DNA of 64,000 nucleotides from Lishizhenia sp965656535 (GCA_965656535.1 CBFHKX010000005.1:124001-188000), one strand, 5' to 3'. Shown: positions 27,788 through 37,152, counted from the first letter of the stretch. A program made the numbers and translations. Notes: generated from the sequence alone by a model not told the origin.

Positions 27788-30067
27788 ATGAATAAACTAT
27801 TTAGTGTTGTTCTTACTCTTGTTTCAGCTGTTTCTATAGCCCAAACTGACTTCAACAACTATCAAACTATCCAGTCACAAGGAGAGCTTCCTGACGACTT
27901 TTCAATTTCTTTACAAGAACGCCTAGAGAAAGAAATGCAGATTGAATACGATATGTCTGCCAGAGAAAAGACATATTTCGTAGAAAACAAATCAGTAGCA
28001 ATTGATAATCTTTTGCATTCTGGATTAGTGCTTTTTGGAGATCCTTTAACAAAATATGTAGAAGATGTAGCTGCCAAAGTTTTGGTAAATACACCAGAAC
28101 TAATGTCTGAGCTTACTTTTTTCACACTTCGTTCCAATGCAACAAATGCTTTTGTAACCGGAGAAGGAATGGTATTTGTAACAATCGGTTTACTTTCTCA
28201 AATTGTTTCAGAAAGCGATTTAGCAATGGTTTTGTCGCATGAAATTGCACACTTTGAAGAAAATCATATTCTACAATCTTTTGAGAACGTAGTTACCATT
28301 GGTAAAAACAGAAGAATTAAGTTTGATGAAAAGATTGAGCAACTTAGTGAATATTCTAAAAACCACGAGTTAGAAGCAGATGAATTAGGAATTATACGCT
28401 ACTTGAATGCTGGGTACCCTAGACAAAACGTAAAACAAGTTTTTGATATTTTAATGTACTCACATCTACCAATAGATGAACTTACCATTACTGAAGAAAT
28501 GTTAGCTGGAGATTTAGCCTATATCCCTGTTGAATTTTTCCCTAAAGACAACAATCCAATCAAAGTAGATGAGGATTATGATGACAGTAAGAGCTCACAT
28601 CCAAATATCAAAAACAGAAAAGAAAATGCACAAAGTATTCTAGACAAAGAAACATCTGCAGGTGGAGATGTAGCATTTAAGCTGGGTGAAGACAGGTTTA
28701 ACGATATGCGCGACATTGCACGTTTCGAACGTGTCCAAAACTGGTTGTACGCAAATGATTACGTTAATTGTTTATATGAAATCGCGGTTTTAGAAAGACA
28801 ATATCCAAACAATAAACATTTAGAATTGTGTAAAGCACAAGCATGGTGTGGACTATCAGTATACAGTGCTGAAAACGAACTGAATGAATGTTTCCAAAAA
28901 CCGGAAAAAGTAGAAGGTGAAAGTTACACAATCCATTATGTATTTAATGAGTTACAAAATGAGGATGTACGTGTTTTAGCCCTTAGAAATATAGTTGACA
29001 TTAAGAGAGAACTTCCAAATAATCAAGAGATTATTGAAATGGAACGTATTGCTGTAAGACAATTACTGAAGAAAAACGCAGAATGGGAAGACTTTTCTGA
29101 GTTAACGTTTGAAGAAGCAATAGAAAAAGTAAGTACAGTAAGTTCAGCAGACAGTTCTGATAACAACTCCGAGAAAGGAATTATTGACGAAAATAGTGAA
29201 GAATGGAAAAAGCTTTCTAAATACGAAAAGATTAAGTTAAAAGAACAAGCTACAGGAACTATTAATTCTGACACAGAATTGAAAGTAAAAGCAGAAATTG
29301 ATTCTACGAACTTTAGGTTTTATGCCTTGTCTGACTATGTTGGGAACAGCGATATCCTAAAAGAAGAAACAGAACGCTTTAAAACTAAGGAAAAAGAAGA
29401 AGAAGCACTAGAAGAAGAGTTAGATCAACTATCCAAAAGAGAGTATAGAAAGCGAATTAAGGAAGAAGAAGCCAAAGAATTACATCTTGGACTAGAATCC
29501 ATCGTATTTGTAGAACCTTTAGCAGCGGAATATACAAATAAAGGGTTTGACCCTGTTAAAAGTGCTGATTTACAGCTTAAATTTGTAGAAGCCATAGACA
29601 AAAGTGCAGAACAACAAGGGATGAATGCAGCTCAATTGAGTAAGTACAAAATGTCAGATTTAGGTACAGACGGATATAATCAAAGGGCAGCACTGCAACG
29701 CTATATTAACCAATTTTCTAACATTGAATCTGAAGATATTTTTGTTGCCGACTATGAAATTATAAATCAAATTACTGAGCAATATAATACAGAAAATGTG
29801 GTGTTTTCATTAATTGAACATAGCTTTGAACCTGATTTGAACTACCTTACTATGTTTGCATTTATCTATTTTCCTCCAGCAATTTTATTTTACATTCCGG
29901 CCAAACTAGCGTTAGCACACAATGTAAACATGTCGGTTTTAGTTTTCAATGCAAAAAAAGGAGCAATTGAAACTTATACAAATTACTATTTCCAAATAAA
30001 GCCAACTAAAACGGCAATTGAATTGCATATGTATGATTTATTAATGCAATTAAGTACTCCTAAATAA
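27788..30067 (+). CDS. M48-type zinc metalloprotease with unassigned C-terminal region (copy 2)
   Basis: 759 residues from ATG 27788. Signal peptide MNKLFSVVLTLVSAVSIAQ, zinc motif HEIAH at 151-155 (same position as copy 1), and HELEADELG with the third ligand probably E194. The middle and C-terminal parts align with copy 1 (FNNYQTIQSQGE at the mature start; WKKLSKYEKIKLKEQ near 475; a hydrophobic segment TMFAFIYFPPAILFYIPAK near 700). The linker at about 540-570 is longer and very acidic-basic. The next gene starts six bases later. Catalytic residues are intact in both copies, so neither looks decayed. Confidence 0.86.
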   Translation: MNKLFSVVLTLVSAVSIAQTDFNNYQTIQSQGELPDDFSISLQERLEKEMQIEYDMSAREKTYFVENKSVAIDNLLHSGLVLFGDPLTKYVEDVAAKVLVNTPELMSELTFFTLRSNATNAFVTGEGMVFVTIGLLSQIVSESDLAMVLSHEIAHFEENHILQSFENVVTIGKNRRIKFDEKIEQLSEYSKNHELEADELGIIRYLNAGYPRQNVKQVFDILMYSHLPIDELTITEEMLAGDLAYIPVEFFPKDNNPIKVDEDYDDSKSSHPNIKNRKENAQSILDKETSAGGDVAFKLGEDRFNDMRDIARFERVQNWLYANDYVNCLYEIAVLERQYPNNKHLELCKAQAWCGLSVYSAENELNECFQKPEKVEGESYTIHYVFNELQNEDVRVLALRNIVDIKRELPNNQEIIEMERIAVRQLLKKNAEWEDFSELTFEEAIEKVSTVSSADSSDNNSEKGIIDENSEEWKKLSKYEKIKLKEQATGTINSDTELKVKAEIDSTNFRFYALSDYVGNSDILKEETERFKTKEKEEEALEEELDQLSKREYRKRIKEEEAKELHLGLESIVFVEPLAAEYTNKGFDPVKSADLQLKFVEAIDKSAEQQGMNAAQLSKYKMSDLGTDGYNQRAALQRYINQFSNIESEDIFVADYEIINQITEQYNTENVVFSLIEHSFEPDLNYLTMFAFIYFPPAILFYIPAKLALAHNVNMSVLVFNAKKGAIETYTNYYFQIKPTKTAIELHMYDLLMQLSTPK

Positions 30068-30073
30068 AATATT

Positions 30074-30916
30074 ATGTTAAGATTAATAATTATACTCCTC
30101 GTAATTACAAGTAGCGTAACGTTAGCGCAAAACCCAGGATATTTCGGAAAATATAATGTTTTTACATTTAAATATCTTCCTGGATTAGACTACTCTACTG
30201 AAGGTAGAAGAGCAATATCTGTAGATGAAGAGGTTTCCATTTCAGAATTTGGTTTTTTAAAAGATACCGATGAAAGTGGTATTGTTACAAAGACCTTTAA
30301 TTTAGAACACATGTTTCAAATTGGATATGCAAGATTAATAAAACGAAACATAGCTGTTGGAGCAAATATAGGATATACACGTTTAAACCTTGGACAGCCA
30401 AATAAATATAGTAACCAGAATAATCTTAGAGGAATTGAAAGTCTACAAGCAAACACTTTTTCTTTCGAAGGTTACATCGAGTTTGCGCCAAATAAAGCAA
30501 TCCTGATGTCGAGCATCTCTCATAAATTTGGACTAAGATACGTTGGCGGAAGTTTAAGAGATAAAGATTATTTAGGTAGACGACAACTATTTGGCGGAAC
30601 GTACGAAACATTTGAATTTCCTTTAGAGCAAATTACAACTGTAGAAGATGTTCAGCTTACCGGGTTACAATTTATTTACGGAATAACCTTGCATAAGCCT
30701 TTAACCGATTTCATGGTTTTACAATATGGGTTTAACATTAACTTAGGTCCAAGCTTAATTTCGAAAAACAATAGATTAAATAATTATCAAGGAGAATTAT
30801 CTAATGAACCAAATCCACCGCATATAATTGATCCAAACTTCATCAATTTTATGTTCGATAGAGCTTTGTTTACCAATTTAGTAAATGCAGATATTAGTTT
30901 AATATTTCCGTTTTAA
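30074..30916 (+). CDS. Predicted outer-membrane beta-barrel protein, protease partner (copy 2)
   Basis: 280 residues. Signal peptide LIIILLVITSSVTLAQ, mature start NPGYFGKYNVFTF, strand-rich body, and a C-terminus LVNADISLIFPF ending in phenylalanine. Homologous to the barrel at 26813 (shared GYFG, NINLGP, LFTN), though the N-terminal half has diverged much more than the protease partners have. A terminator follows within 13 bases, so this gene ends the second pair. Confidence 0.75.
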   Translation: MLRLIIILLVITSSVTLAQNPGYFGKYNVFTFKYLPGLDYSTEGRRAISVDEEVSISEFGFLKDTDESGIVTKTFNLEHMFQIGYARLIKRNIAVGANIGYTRLNLGQPNKYSNQNNLRGIESLQANTFSFEGYIEFAPNKAILMSSISHKFGLRYVGGSLRDKDYLGRRQLFGGTYETFEFPLEQITTVEDVQLTGLQFIYGITLHKPLTDFMVLQYGFNINLGPSLISKNNRLNNYQGELSNEPNPPHIIDPNFINFMFDRALFTNLVNADISLIFPF

Positions 30917-30928
30917 TTTAACTCTTTT

Positions 30929-30964
30929 AAAAAAAGCATGGAACACAGTTTCATGCTTTTTTTT
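30929..30964 (+). terminator. Terminator after the second protease-barrel pair
   Basis: GCATGGAA (30936-30943) pairs with TTTCATGC (30949-30956, one G-T pair), extended by seven A and eight T on either side. The T tail reaches 30964, so a TTG start for the kinase at 30963 is unlikely. Confidence 0.88.
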
Positions 30965-31010
30965 GTTGTATTTCTCAGTAATGCTTAACAAACTGTTTAA
31001 CTTAGTAAGC

Positions 31011-33959
31011 ATGAAAAAAAGTGTTTTACTTTTTGTACTTATACTCCATAATGCTCTTTGGGCGCAGCAACTTAATTTCACAAATTACTCGGTTTCTGAC
31101 GGTTTAGCTCAATCACAAGTATTTGCAATACTACCTACAAAAAAAGGAAAGCTATACTTAGCAACGCAAGGTGGTGGTATTTCTATTTTTGATGGAAAAA
31201 AATTTAGAACACTACAAAAACAAGATGGTTTACTTTCTAATAAAATACATGCTCTTTTTTCAAATCATGACACCCTTTTACTAGGAACAGACAAAGGTAT
31301 ATCCTTAATACATGAACAAAGCATAATAGAAAATATACCTTTAAACCATACAGTTACCCTATTCTTTAAATTCAAAAAGCAACTTTACGTTGGAACAACT
31401 GGCGGACTTTTTCTTTTACAGAACAAAAAGGCTGTAGCTGTAAAAAACATACAACTCCACAACAAGTATATAACCGGACATTTTCTAGATAATAAAAATA
31501 ACCTTTGGGTAACTACTCAAGAAGGTTGCTGGCATCTAACACAACCTTTTCAAAACCTAGGTGTCAAAAACGGTTGGCCGAGCGAATATATTACTGCTGC
31601 AGTACAAAACGAGTCTACCATCTACCTTTCAACACTTTCGAATGGAATTATTGCGCTCGACTTAAACCTGAAAAGGAAAGAAATACCAACAATTTTTTCA
31701 TCACTTGTAATAAACAACCTCTATCTAGACAAAAACAAACAACTTTGGATTGCAACACAAAACAAAGGAATTTACATCTATGCTAAAAACAAAATTGAGC
31801 AGTATACTACACAGCAAGGCTTAGCCAACAACCATGTAAAATGTATCACTGAAGACCTTTGGGGAAACACTTGGATAGGAACATCTGGAGGTGGTTTATC
31901 CAAATACAACCCAACAGATTTTGTACATTACAATACCAATTCTGGCTTAAATGGAGACTATATCTATACCGTATTTGCTGAACGAGACAATATTTGGGTG
32001 TCAACAGCAGCGGGTGGAATTATAAAACTAAACGACACGTTAAACAAGACATATACCTCCTACCAAAACAAAAAAATAGGAAAAGTAAGAAATCTGTTGG
32101 TAGACAAACAATACAACCTTTGGTTTACAGAAGAAAAAGTAGGTTTAGGCTTTATCAATTCCTACACAGACTCTGTCTATTATTTCGCTGGAAACAACAG
32201 TAGTAAATGGATTTTAGACATGGATGTAGCCAAAGGAGGAACCCTTTGGTTAGCAACGGCAGATAAAGGACTGATAAAAGCAAAGTCTACCTATATTGAC
32301 AGCTCCTACACCGTTTCATTTTATCTGTACGCTCACATCAATAAGCACTTATCTAATAGAATTGAATGTGTCAAAATTGCTCCAGATAACAGTATTTGGT
32401 TGGTAGACTCAAAAAAAGGCCTTGCCCATTTTACAGGTAACGAATTATATTTTATAGAAGGTTCAAATGAGATTAACATTAGAACACTTGCTTTTTCTAA
32501 AAACCAAGTAATCTTAGCAACAGACAACGGAATGTTTTTCTTGGAACACAAACGCATCAAATCTTTTAGTTTTAACAACCAATTAACTTCTGAAAATATA
32601 TACCAACTGCTTGTAGAGAACGACTCTACTTTATGGGTTGGGACAGAAAAAGGCTTAGACCGTATTTACAATCCGTTTTCTAATCCAAAAACCAAACATT
32701 TTGGAGTTAAAGAAGGGTTTCGAGGTGTAGAAACATCTGTAGAAAGTGCATTTAAAGATAATAAAGAAAACCTCTGGTTTGGAACTGTAAGAGGATTAGA
32801 AAAATACACACCTTCACAAAAAACTAAACAACAAGTAGCGCCCATTTTATTTTTAGAAGACATAAAAATTGCATATGAATCTTTAAGCAAAACCAATTAT
32901 AGAAAACAAATCAAGTCTAACATAAATACAACAGACTCGCTTATTCTACCATATTACAAAACACAGATAGAGTTTGAACTCATGGCTTTTGATTTATCCG
33001 CTACAGAAGATTTAAAATATAGTTACAAATTAGTTGGGTTTGACAAACGATGGTCGCCTCCAACAAACAGAAATAACATTGTTTTCACCTCTATTCCTCC
33101 AGGGAAATATACGCTCTACTACAAAGCTGGGAACGAAAATATATGGACAAAAGAACGTAAAGTATATCTCGAAATTACACCACCCTACTATACAACGTGG
33201 TGGTTTTTAGTATGCGTTTTTATATTCTTTTCAAGCCTTGTTTGGTTAATTATTTATGTTTCGCGAAGAAGATTAAAACAAAAAAATGAAGGTTTAAAAG
33301 AGAAGTTGGCATTAGAAAGAAACTTGGTTGAACTTGAGCAAAAAGCACTTCGTTTACAAATGAATCCTCATTTTATATTCAACGTTTTACAATCTATTCA
33401 AGAGCAAATTATAACAGACGATAAAAATAAAGCGCGTTTATCCATTGCAAAATTTGCAAAATTAATGCGCGAAATTCTTGAGAACTCCAGAGAAAAATTT
33501 ATTAGTATCGAACAGGAGATACAAACGGTTGAAAATTATTTAAAACTAGAACAACTGACTAAAACTATAGACTTCACCTATTCAATAGAAGTTGATGAAA
33601 ACATAGACGAAGAAGAAGCCATTATTCCACCACTCCTCATTCAACCTTTTGCAGAAAATGCAATTATTCATGGTTTTAAAAAGATAGATAGAAATGCACA
33701 TTTAGCAATCAAAATTATTTTAGAGTCAGACACAAATATCAAAATTACCATAGATGATAACGGATGCGGAAGACAACAATCACAAACAAGTAAAGCACAA
33801 GTAGACCACTTGCATAAATCACTTGCCTTGCAGGTTACTCAAGAAAGACTTTCTCTACTCAATTTAAAAAACACAGAAAAGCCATTATTTGAAATAATAG
33901 ATAAAATGGATAACGGCAAATCAATCGGTACACTTGTTGTTTTGCGCATTGGTATCTAA
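31011..33959 (+). CDS. Propeller-domain sensor histidine kinase, LytS-type
   Basis: 982 residues from ATG 31011, chosen because MKKSVLLFVLILHNALWAQQ is a clean signal peptide; an ATG at 30981 is the alternative. Two-component-regulator propeller repeats (about 20-600), Y_Y_Y domain (about 650-722), one membrane helix (about 729-752), a coiled coil, then a His_kinase domain with the phosphoacceptor in QMNPHFIFN (H787), and an HATPase_c domain with PFAENAIIHGF and DDNGCG. This layout normally signals to a LytTR response regulator, but none is next to it. The upstream terminator separates it from the protease pair, though they may be functionally linked. Confidence 0.92.
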   Translation: MKKSVLLFVLILHNALWAQQLNFTNYSVSDGLAQSQVFAILPTKKGKLYLATQGGGISIFDGKKFRTLQKQDGLLSNKIHALFSNHDTLLLGTDKGISLIHEQSIIENIPLNHTVTLFFKFKKQLYVGTTGGLFLLQNKKAVAVKNIQLHNKYITGHFLDNKNNLWVTTQEGCWHLTQPFQNLGVKNGWPSEYITAAVQNESTIYLSTLSNGIIALDLNLKRKEIPTIFSSLVINNLYLDKNKQLWIATQNKGIYIYAKNKIEQYTTQQGLANNHVKCITEDLWGNTWIGTSGGGLSKYNPTDFVHYNTNSGLNGDYIYTVFAERDNIWVSTAAGGIIKLNDTLNKTYTSYQNKKIGKVRNLLVDKQYNLWFTEEKVGLGFINSYTDSVYYFAGNNSSKWILDMDVAKGGTLWLATADKGLIKAKSTYIDSSYTVSFYLYAHINKHLSNRIECVKIAPDNSIWLVDSKKGLAHFTGNELYFIEGSNEINIRTLAFSKNQVILATDNGMFFLEHKRIKSFSFNNQLTSENIYQLLVENDSTLWVGTEKGLDRIYNPFSNPKTKHFGVKEGFRGVETSVESAFKDNKENLWFGTVRGLEKYTPSQKTKQQVAPILFLEDIKIAYESLSKTNYRKQIKSNINTTDSLILPYYKTQIEFELMAFDLSATEDLKYSYKLVGFDKRWSPPTNRNNIVFTSIPPGKYTLYYKAGNENIWTKERKVYLEITPPYYTTWWFLVCVFIFFSSLVWLIIYVSRRRLKQKNEGLKEKLALERNLVELEQKALRLQMNPHFIFNVLQSIQEQIITDDKNKARLSIAKFAKLMREILENSREKFISIEQEIQTVENYLKLEQLTKTIDFTYSIEVDENIDEEEAIIPPLLIQPFAENAIIHGFKKIDRNAHLAIKIILESDTNIKITIDDNGCGRQQSQTSKAQVDHLHKSLALQVTQERLSLLNLKNTEKPLFEIIDKMDNGKSIGTLVVLRIGI

Positions 33960-34008
33960 TTCAAACCTACTTTTCAAACTTTCTATAAATTACTATTTTA
34001 GCATTTAG

Positions 34009-34509
34009 ATGAGTAAACTTAAATTAAAAAAACACCTTAAAGAACTTTCTAAAGGCCAACTAGAAGAGCAAATCATAGAATTATATGATAAATTCAAGCC
34101 TGTAAAAACCTATTTTAACTTTGCTTTTAACCCTAAAGAAGATAAGTTACTCGAGGATGCAAAAATAAAAATCAGTAAAGAATACTTTCCAACCACAAAA
34201 AGACGCGCCAAATTAAGAAGAAGTACTGCTACTAAACTTATTAAACATTTTCAAGATTTAGGAATGTCGCCAGATATTATTGCAGACCTCATGTGTTATG
34301 CAATAGAAATTGTTTTGGTATACACAGAACGCAGAACAATTAAAAACGATAATTTTTTTGTTGGAATTTTCAGACAGTATCAAGAAGTTGTAGCGTTCAC
34401 TTCTAGAAACAACCTTCGTATTTATGAAGAAAGATTAACAGAAATAGCTGAAAAAACGTGGGAACAAGACTGGTTTAATAAGTCCAGTTTTCAAGACTTT
34501 TGTCCGTAA
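34009..34509 (+). CDS. DUF6155-like cytoplasmic protein
   Basis: 166 residues, basic, helical, no signal peptide or membrane segment. The start KLKKHLKELSKGQLEEQIIELYDKF and the later YFNFAFNPKED match my memory of the DUF6155 family of Bacteroidota and Firmicutes, which has no assigned function. It starts 49 bases after the histidine kinase and may be co-transcribed with it. It converges on the gene at 34522 with 12 bases between. Confidence 0.7.
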   Translation: MSKLKLKKHLKELSKGQLEEQIIELYDKFKPVKTYFNFAFNPKEDKLLEDAKIKISKEYFPTTKRRAKLRRSTATKLIKHFQDLGMSPDIIADLMCYAIEIVLVYTERRTIKNDNFFVGIFRQYQEVVAFTSRNNLRIYEERLTEIAEKTWEQDWFNKSSFQDFCP

Positions 34510-34521
34510 TACCTACCAATC

Positions 34522-34821
34522 CTATCCTTTTCTCTTCATTTCTTTAGGTCGTTTTCCTTTTTCTATTCTTTTTCTATTTTTTTCGGTGTGCTTTATTAGT
34601 CTTCTAGCATTTTTGCTCTGTTTGTCCCAATACGCTTTATGTGCTTCTTTTTTTGCTTTTTTAGCTTCTTTCTCTTTGCTTTTTGCAATTTTATCTCTTG
34701 CCTTTTCTGTTTTTTCCACAGAACTATAGGTTGTACCTGGTGCAGTAGATATGCAACTGTAATTTGAAATAATCAAGAAACAAAGCAATAAAATCTGTAT
34801 TAATTTCGTTTTCAAATGCAT
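34522..34821 (-). CDS. Small lysine-rich lipoprotein
   Basis: 99 residues from ATG 34821; an upstream ATG at 34896 would put 25 polar residues before the signal peptide and overlap the divergent gene, so it is rejected. Signal IQILLLCFLIISNYSC gives a lipidated cysteine near residue 22. The mature part is almost entirely Lys, Glu, Ala and Arg and should be a long charged helix. Function unknown; such proteins can bind nucleic acid, peptidoglycan or lipopolysaccharide, but nothing here decides. Confidence 0.7.
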   Translation of the reverse strand: MHLKTKLIQILLLCFLIISNYSCISTAPGTTYSSVEKTEKARDKIAKSKEKEAKKAKKEAHKAYWDKQSKNARRLIKHTEKNRKRIEKGKRPKEMKRKG

Positions 34822-34840
34822 AACTTTACATTCTTTATCT

Positions 34841-35275
34841 ATGCGAGTAGTAGTTTTATTTTTATGCGTAGCATGTGTTGCATTGGTTGGATGCAAAACT
34901 ACGAATAATCATCCTGTTCAACCGTCTCCTTTTCAAATAGAAGTTAATTTAACCTTGCCTTCTTATTCTGGTTTGCAAGGCATTAGCGGATATGCATACG
35001 TTTCTGGAGGAGTTAAAGGAATTGTAATTTATAGAAAATCTCAGAATGAATTTGTTGCATTTGACAGAATGGCTACTACAGAAAATGCAGCAGACTGTGA
35101 ATCGGGCGTAGTAATCAACCCTGATAATTTTTTGGTTTTAGACGATCCTTGCTCAGAAACTCAGTACTCACTTTTTGATGGTTCTATTGTAAGTGGAGAT
35201 GTAGAATGGGGATTACGTGGTTACATTGTGCAATTTGACGGTTCTAATACACTCAGAATATTGAATGAACAATAA
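34841..35275 (+). CDS. Lipoprotein with a Rieske-like fold lacking the iron-sulfur ligands
   Basis: 144 residues. Lipoprotein signal VVLFLCVACVALVGC (cysteine near 18). The segments GIVIYRKSQNEFVAFDRMAT and DPCSETQYSLFDGSIVSGDVE follow the strand and turn order of Rieske [2Fe-2S] proteins as found in a family of Bacteroidota lipoproteins. The two histidines of the C-x-H and C-x2-H ligand pairs are missing, so it should not hold a Rieske cluster. It is divergent from the lysine-rich lipoprotein with 19 bases between the two starts. Confidence 0.6.
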   Translation: MRVVVLFLCVACVALVGCKTTNNHPVQPSPFQIEVNLTLPSYSGLQGISGYAYVSGGVKGIVIYRKSQNEFVAFDRMATTENAADCESGVVINPDNFLVLDDPCSETQYSLFDGSIVSGDVEWGLRGYIVQFDGSNTLRILNEQ

Positions 35276-35397
35276 TACTGTTTCGGTTCACCAATGTCCT
35301 ACTTTCACTACTGGCCCATTTAGTAATTCCGTATAACTTAAATCTTTTTTTTCATTATCTATACGGCTCTCAAGTTATCAAAGTCTCTAATTTACTT

Positions 35398-35405
35398 TAT
35401 CTTTA
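35398..35405 (+). promoter_or_regulatory. Weak -7 box four bases before the nadC ATG
   Basis: TATCTTTA, seven of eight bases of TAnnTTTG, then TCGC, then ATG. Same leaderless spacing as at glyS, lpxD and the EamA gene. The rest of the 134-base gap shows nothing else. Confidence 0.35.
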
Positions 35406-35409
35406 TCGC

Positions 35410-36249
35410 ATGATTGACGAGATAATAGATTTCGCACTTCGCGAAGACATCCAAGATGGAGATCATTCATCACTTTCTACCATTCCAGAAAATGCAACTG
35501 GACACGCAAAATTACTCATAAAAGACGAAGGAATTGTTGCCGGTGTAGAATTGGCAGAGAAAATTTTTCATCGTTTTGATGAACGCCTTAAAGTTACCAC
35601 GCATATTAAAGACGGCACCCAAATTTCACATGGAGACATTGTCTTAGAGGTTGAAGGAAGTTCGCGTTCTATTTTGTCTACAGAGCGTCTAGTACTTAAT
35701 TTTATGCAACGTATGAGTGGAATTGCAACACAAACAAATCAAGTAGTTAAGCTTTTAGAAGGATGCGACGTTAAACTTTTAGACACGCGAAAAACCACTC
35801 CTTGTATACGGCTAATGGAAAAGTGGGCAGTGAAAATTGGAGGTGGACATAATCATAGGTTTGGACTGTACGATATGATTATGATTAAAGATAACCACAT
35901 CGATTATGCTGGAGGTATTAAACAAGCCATTGAGCGCGCTAACAACTATCTAAAAGAAACAGGCAAGTTACTTAAGATTGAAATAGAAGTGCGCAATGAA
36001 GAAGAATTAGAGCAAGTTTTAAATGTAGGAAATGTAGATAGAATTATGCTAGATAATTTTTCACCTGAAAGAATAAAAAAAGTACTCCAAAAAATACCTG
36101 CAACATACGAAACTGAAGCTTCTGGCGGTATTACACCCCAAAACATACGTGCATATGGAGAAACAGGTGTAGATTTCATCTCTTCTGGAGCGTTAACACA
36201 CTCGTACAAATCATTAGACCTTAGCCTAAAAGCAAAATTTAACAAATAA
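35410..36249 (+). CDS. nadC: Nicotinate-nucleotide pyrophosphorylase (quinolinate phosphoribosyltransferase)
   Basis: 279 residues. Cytoplasmic enzyme converting quinolinate and PRPP to nicotinate mononucleotide, CO2 and PPi in NAD synthesis. Family motifs: REDIQDGDHSS near residue 12, RMSGIATQT near 104, LLDTRKTTPCIR near 120-131, HNHRFGLYDMIMIKDNH near 155-171 and EASGGITPQNI near 236-246. Length is typical. The next gene follows three bases later. Confidence 0.96.
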   Translation: MIDEIIDFALREDIQDGDHSSLSTIPENATGHAKLLIKDEGIVAGVELAEKIFHRFDERLKVTTHIKDGTQISHGDIVLEVEGSSRSILSTERLVLNFMQRMSGIATQTNQVVKLLEGCDVKLLDTRKTTPCIRLMEKWAVKIGGGHNHRFGLYDMIMIKDNHIDYAGGIKQAIERANNYLKETGKLLKIEIEVRNEEELEQVLNVGNVDRIMLDNFSPERIKKVLQKIPATYETEASGGITPQNIRAYGETGVDFISSGALTHSYKSLDLSLKAKFNK

Positions 36250-36252
36250 AAT

Positions 36253-36732
36253 ATGACTTTAATTACAGTAGAAAATATAGAAAAAGCAGTTGTAAAAATT
36301 GACAATTTAGACGATGATGCACTAGACAAATTAAGTGAAACCTACGGCTTAGCACAAGAGGAGTTCTTAGGCTATGTAGCTTCGGCAGGTATGGAGTTCG
36401 AAAACAACCAATTGATGGGATTAATCATCTATTATTACAATATTTACTTCGAAGCGTTTGCACAACAAGGTGTAAAACTGAAGAAAATAGAAGAAGCGAT
36501 GATTGACGAGTTTCATCAGGAGTATGATCAAGTACTCGAAGAGTATATGGAAGAAGAAGACATGGATTTAATTGTGAGTTTAACGAACCAACCGAATTTA
36601 CTCTCTTTCATGGCTATGGAATTAGAGATGGAAGACGATGATGGCTCGCGTCTAGATGATGAAACTGCAACTCAATTGTTCATTGTTTCTACTGCAATGA
36701 TTGCTATTATGAACAAAGCAATTATAGCTTAA
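36253..36732 (+). CDS. Acidic hypothetical protein
   Basis: 159 residues, very acidic, helical, no signal peptide. Clusters of Asp and Glu occur at 17-23, about 85-105 and 130-142. No family recognised. It lies three bases after nadC and 12 bases before the thioesterase gene, so it is part of their unit. Confidence 0.65.
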   Translation: MTLITVENIEKAVVKIDNLDDDALDKLSETYGLAQEEFLGYVASAGMEFENNQLMGLIIYYYNIYFEAFAQQGVKLKKIEEAMIDEFHQEYDQVLEEYMEEEDMDLIVSLTNQPNLLSFMAMELEMEDDDGSRLDDETATQLFIVSTAMIAIMNKAIIA

Positions 36733-36744
36733 ATTGTCAGCAGA

Positions 36745-37152
36745 ATGAAGAGTCCTGAAGAAATTATAGCATTAATGCTTAATGAAGATGCATTTTCTAA
36801 ACTTCTTGGGATGGAAATCTTGGCGTTATCTGAAGGTAATTGTACCGTACGTATGACTATAGCGACCGACCATGTTAACGGTTTTAAAATCGCACATGGA
36901 GGGGTAGCCTTTTCTTTAGCAGATAGCGCCATTGCGTTTGCAGCAAATGCTCACGGCTTTAAAGCAGTTACAATAGAAAACACAATTTCTTACATAAAAC
37001 CGTCTTTTTTAGGAAACCAGATCATCGCATCTTGCTCTCAAATCCATAAAGGGAAAACACTTGGACGATACGCCGTGAAACTAGAAACCGAAGAAAAAAC
37101 ACTAATAGCTAACGTAAATGGATTAGTTCATTTCTCTAAAGAAAAATGGTAG
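36745..37152 (+). CDS. paaI: PaaI-type hotdog-fold acyl-CoA thioesterase
   Basis: 135 residues. The hotdog signature NGFKIAHGGVAFSLADSAIA at about 47-66 carries the catalytic-loop residues of the PaaI thioesterases, which hydrolyse (hydroxy)phenylacetyl-CoA and related thioesters. The start MKSPEEIIALML and the later ENTISYIKPSFLG also fit PaaI. No other phenylacetate degradation gene is nearby, but beta-oxidation genes begin 170 bases downstream, so a general acyl-CoA housekeeping role is plausible. Confidence 0.85.
   Translation: MKSPEEIIALMLNEDAFSKLLGMEILALSEGNCTVRMTIATDHVNGFKIAHGGVAFSLADSAIAFAANAHGFKAVTIENTISYIKPSFLGNQIIASCSQIHKGKTLGRYAVKLETEEKTLIANVNGLVHFSKEKW

Noticed and set aside
30963..31010. 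TTG start at 30963 for the propeller histidine kinase
   Set aside because: It lies in the T tail of the upstream terminator; the signal peptide begins at ATG 31011.
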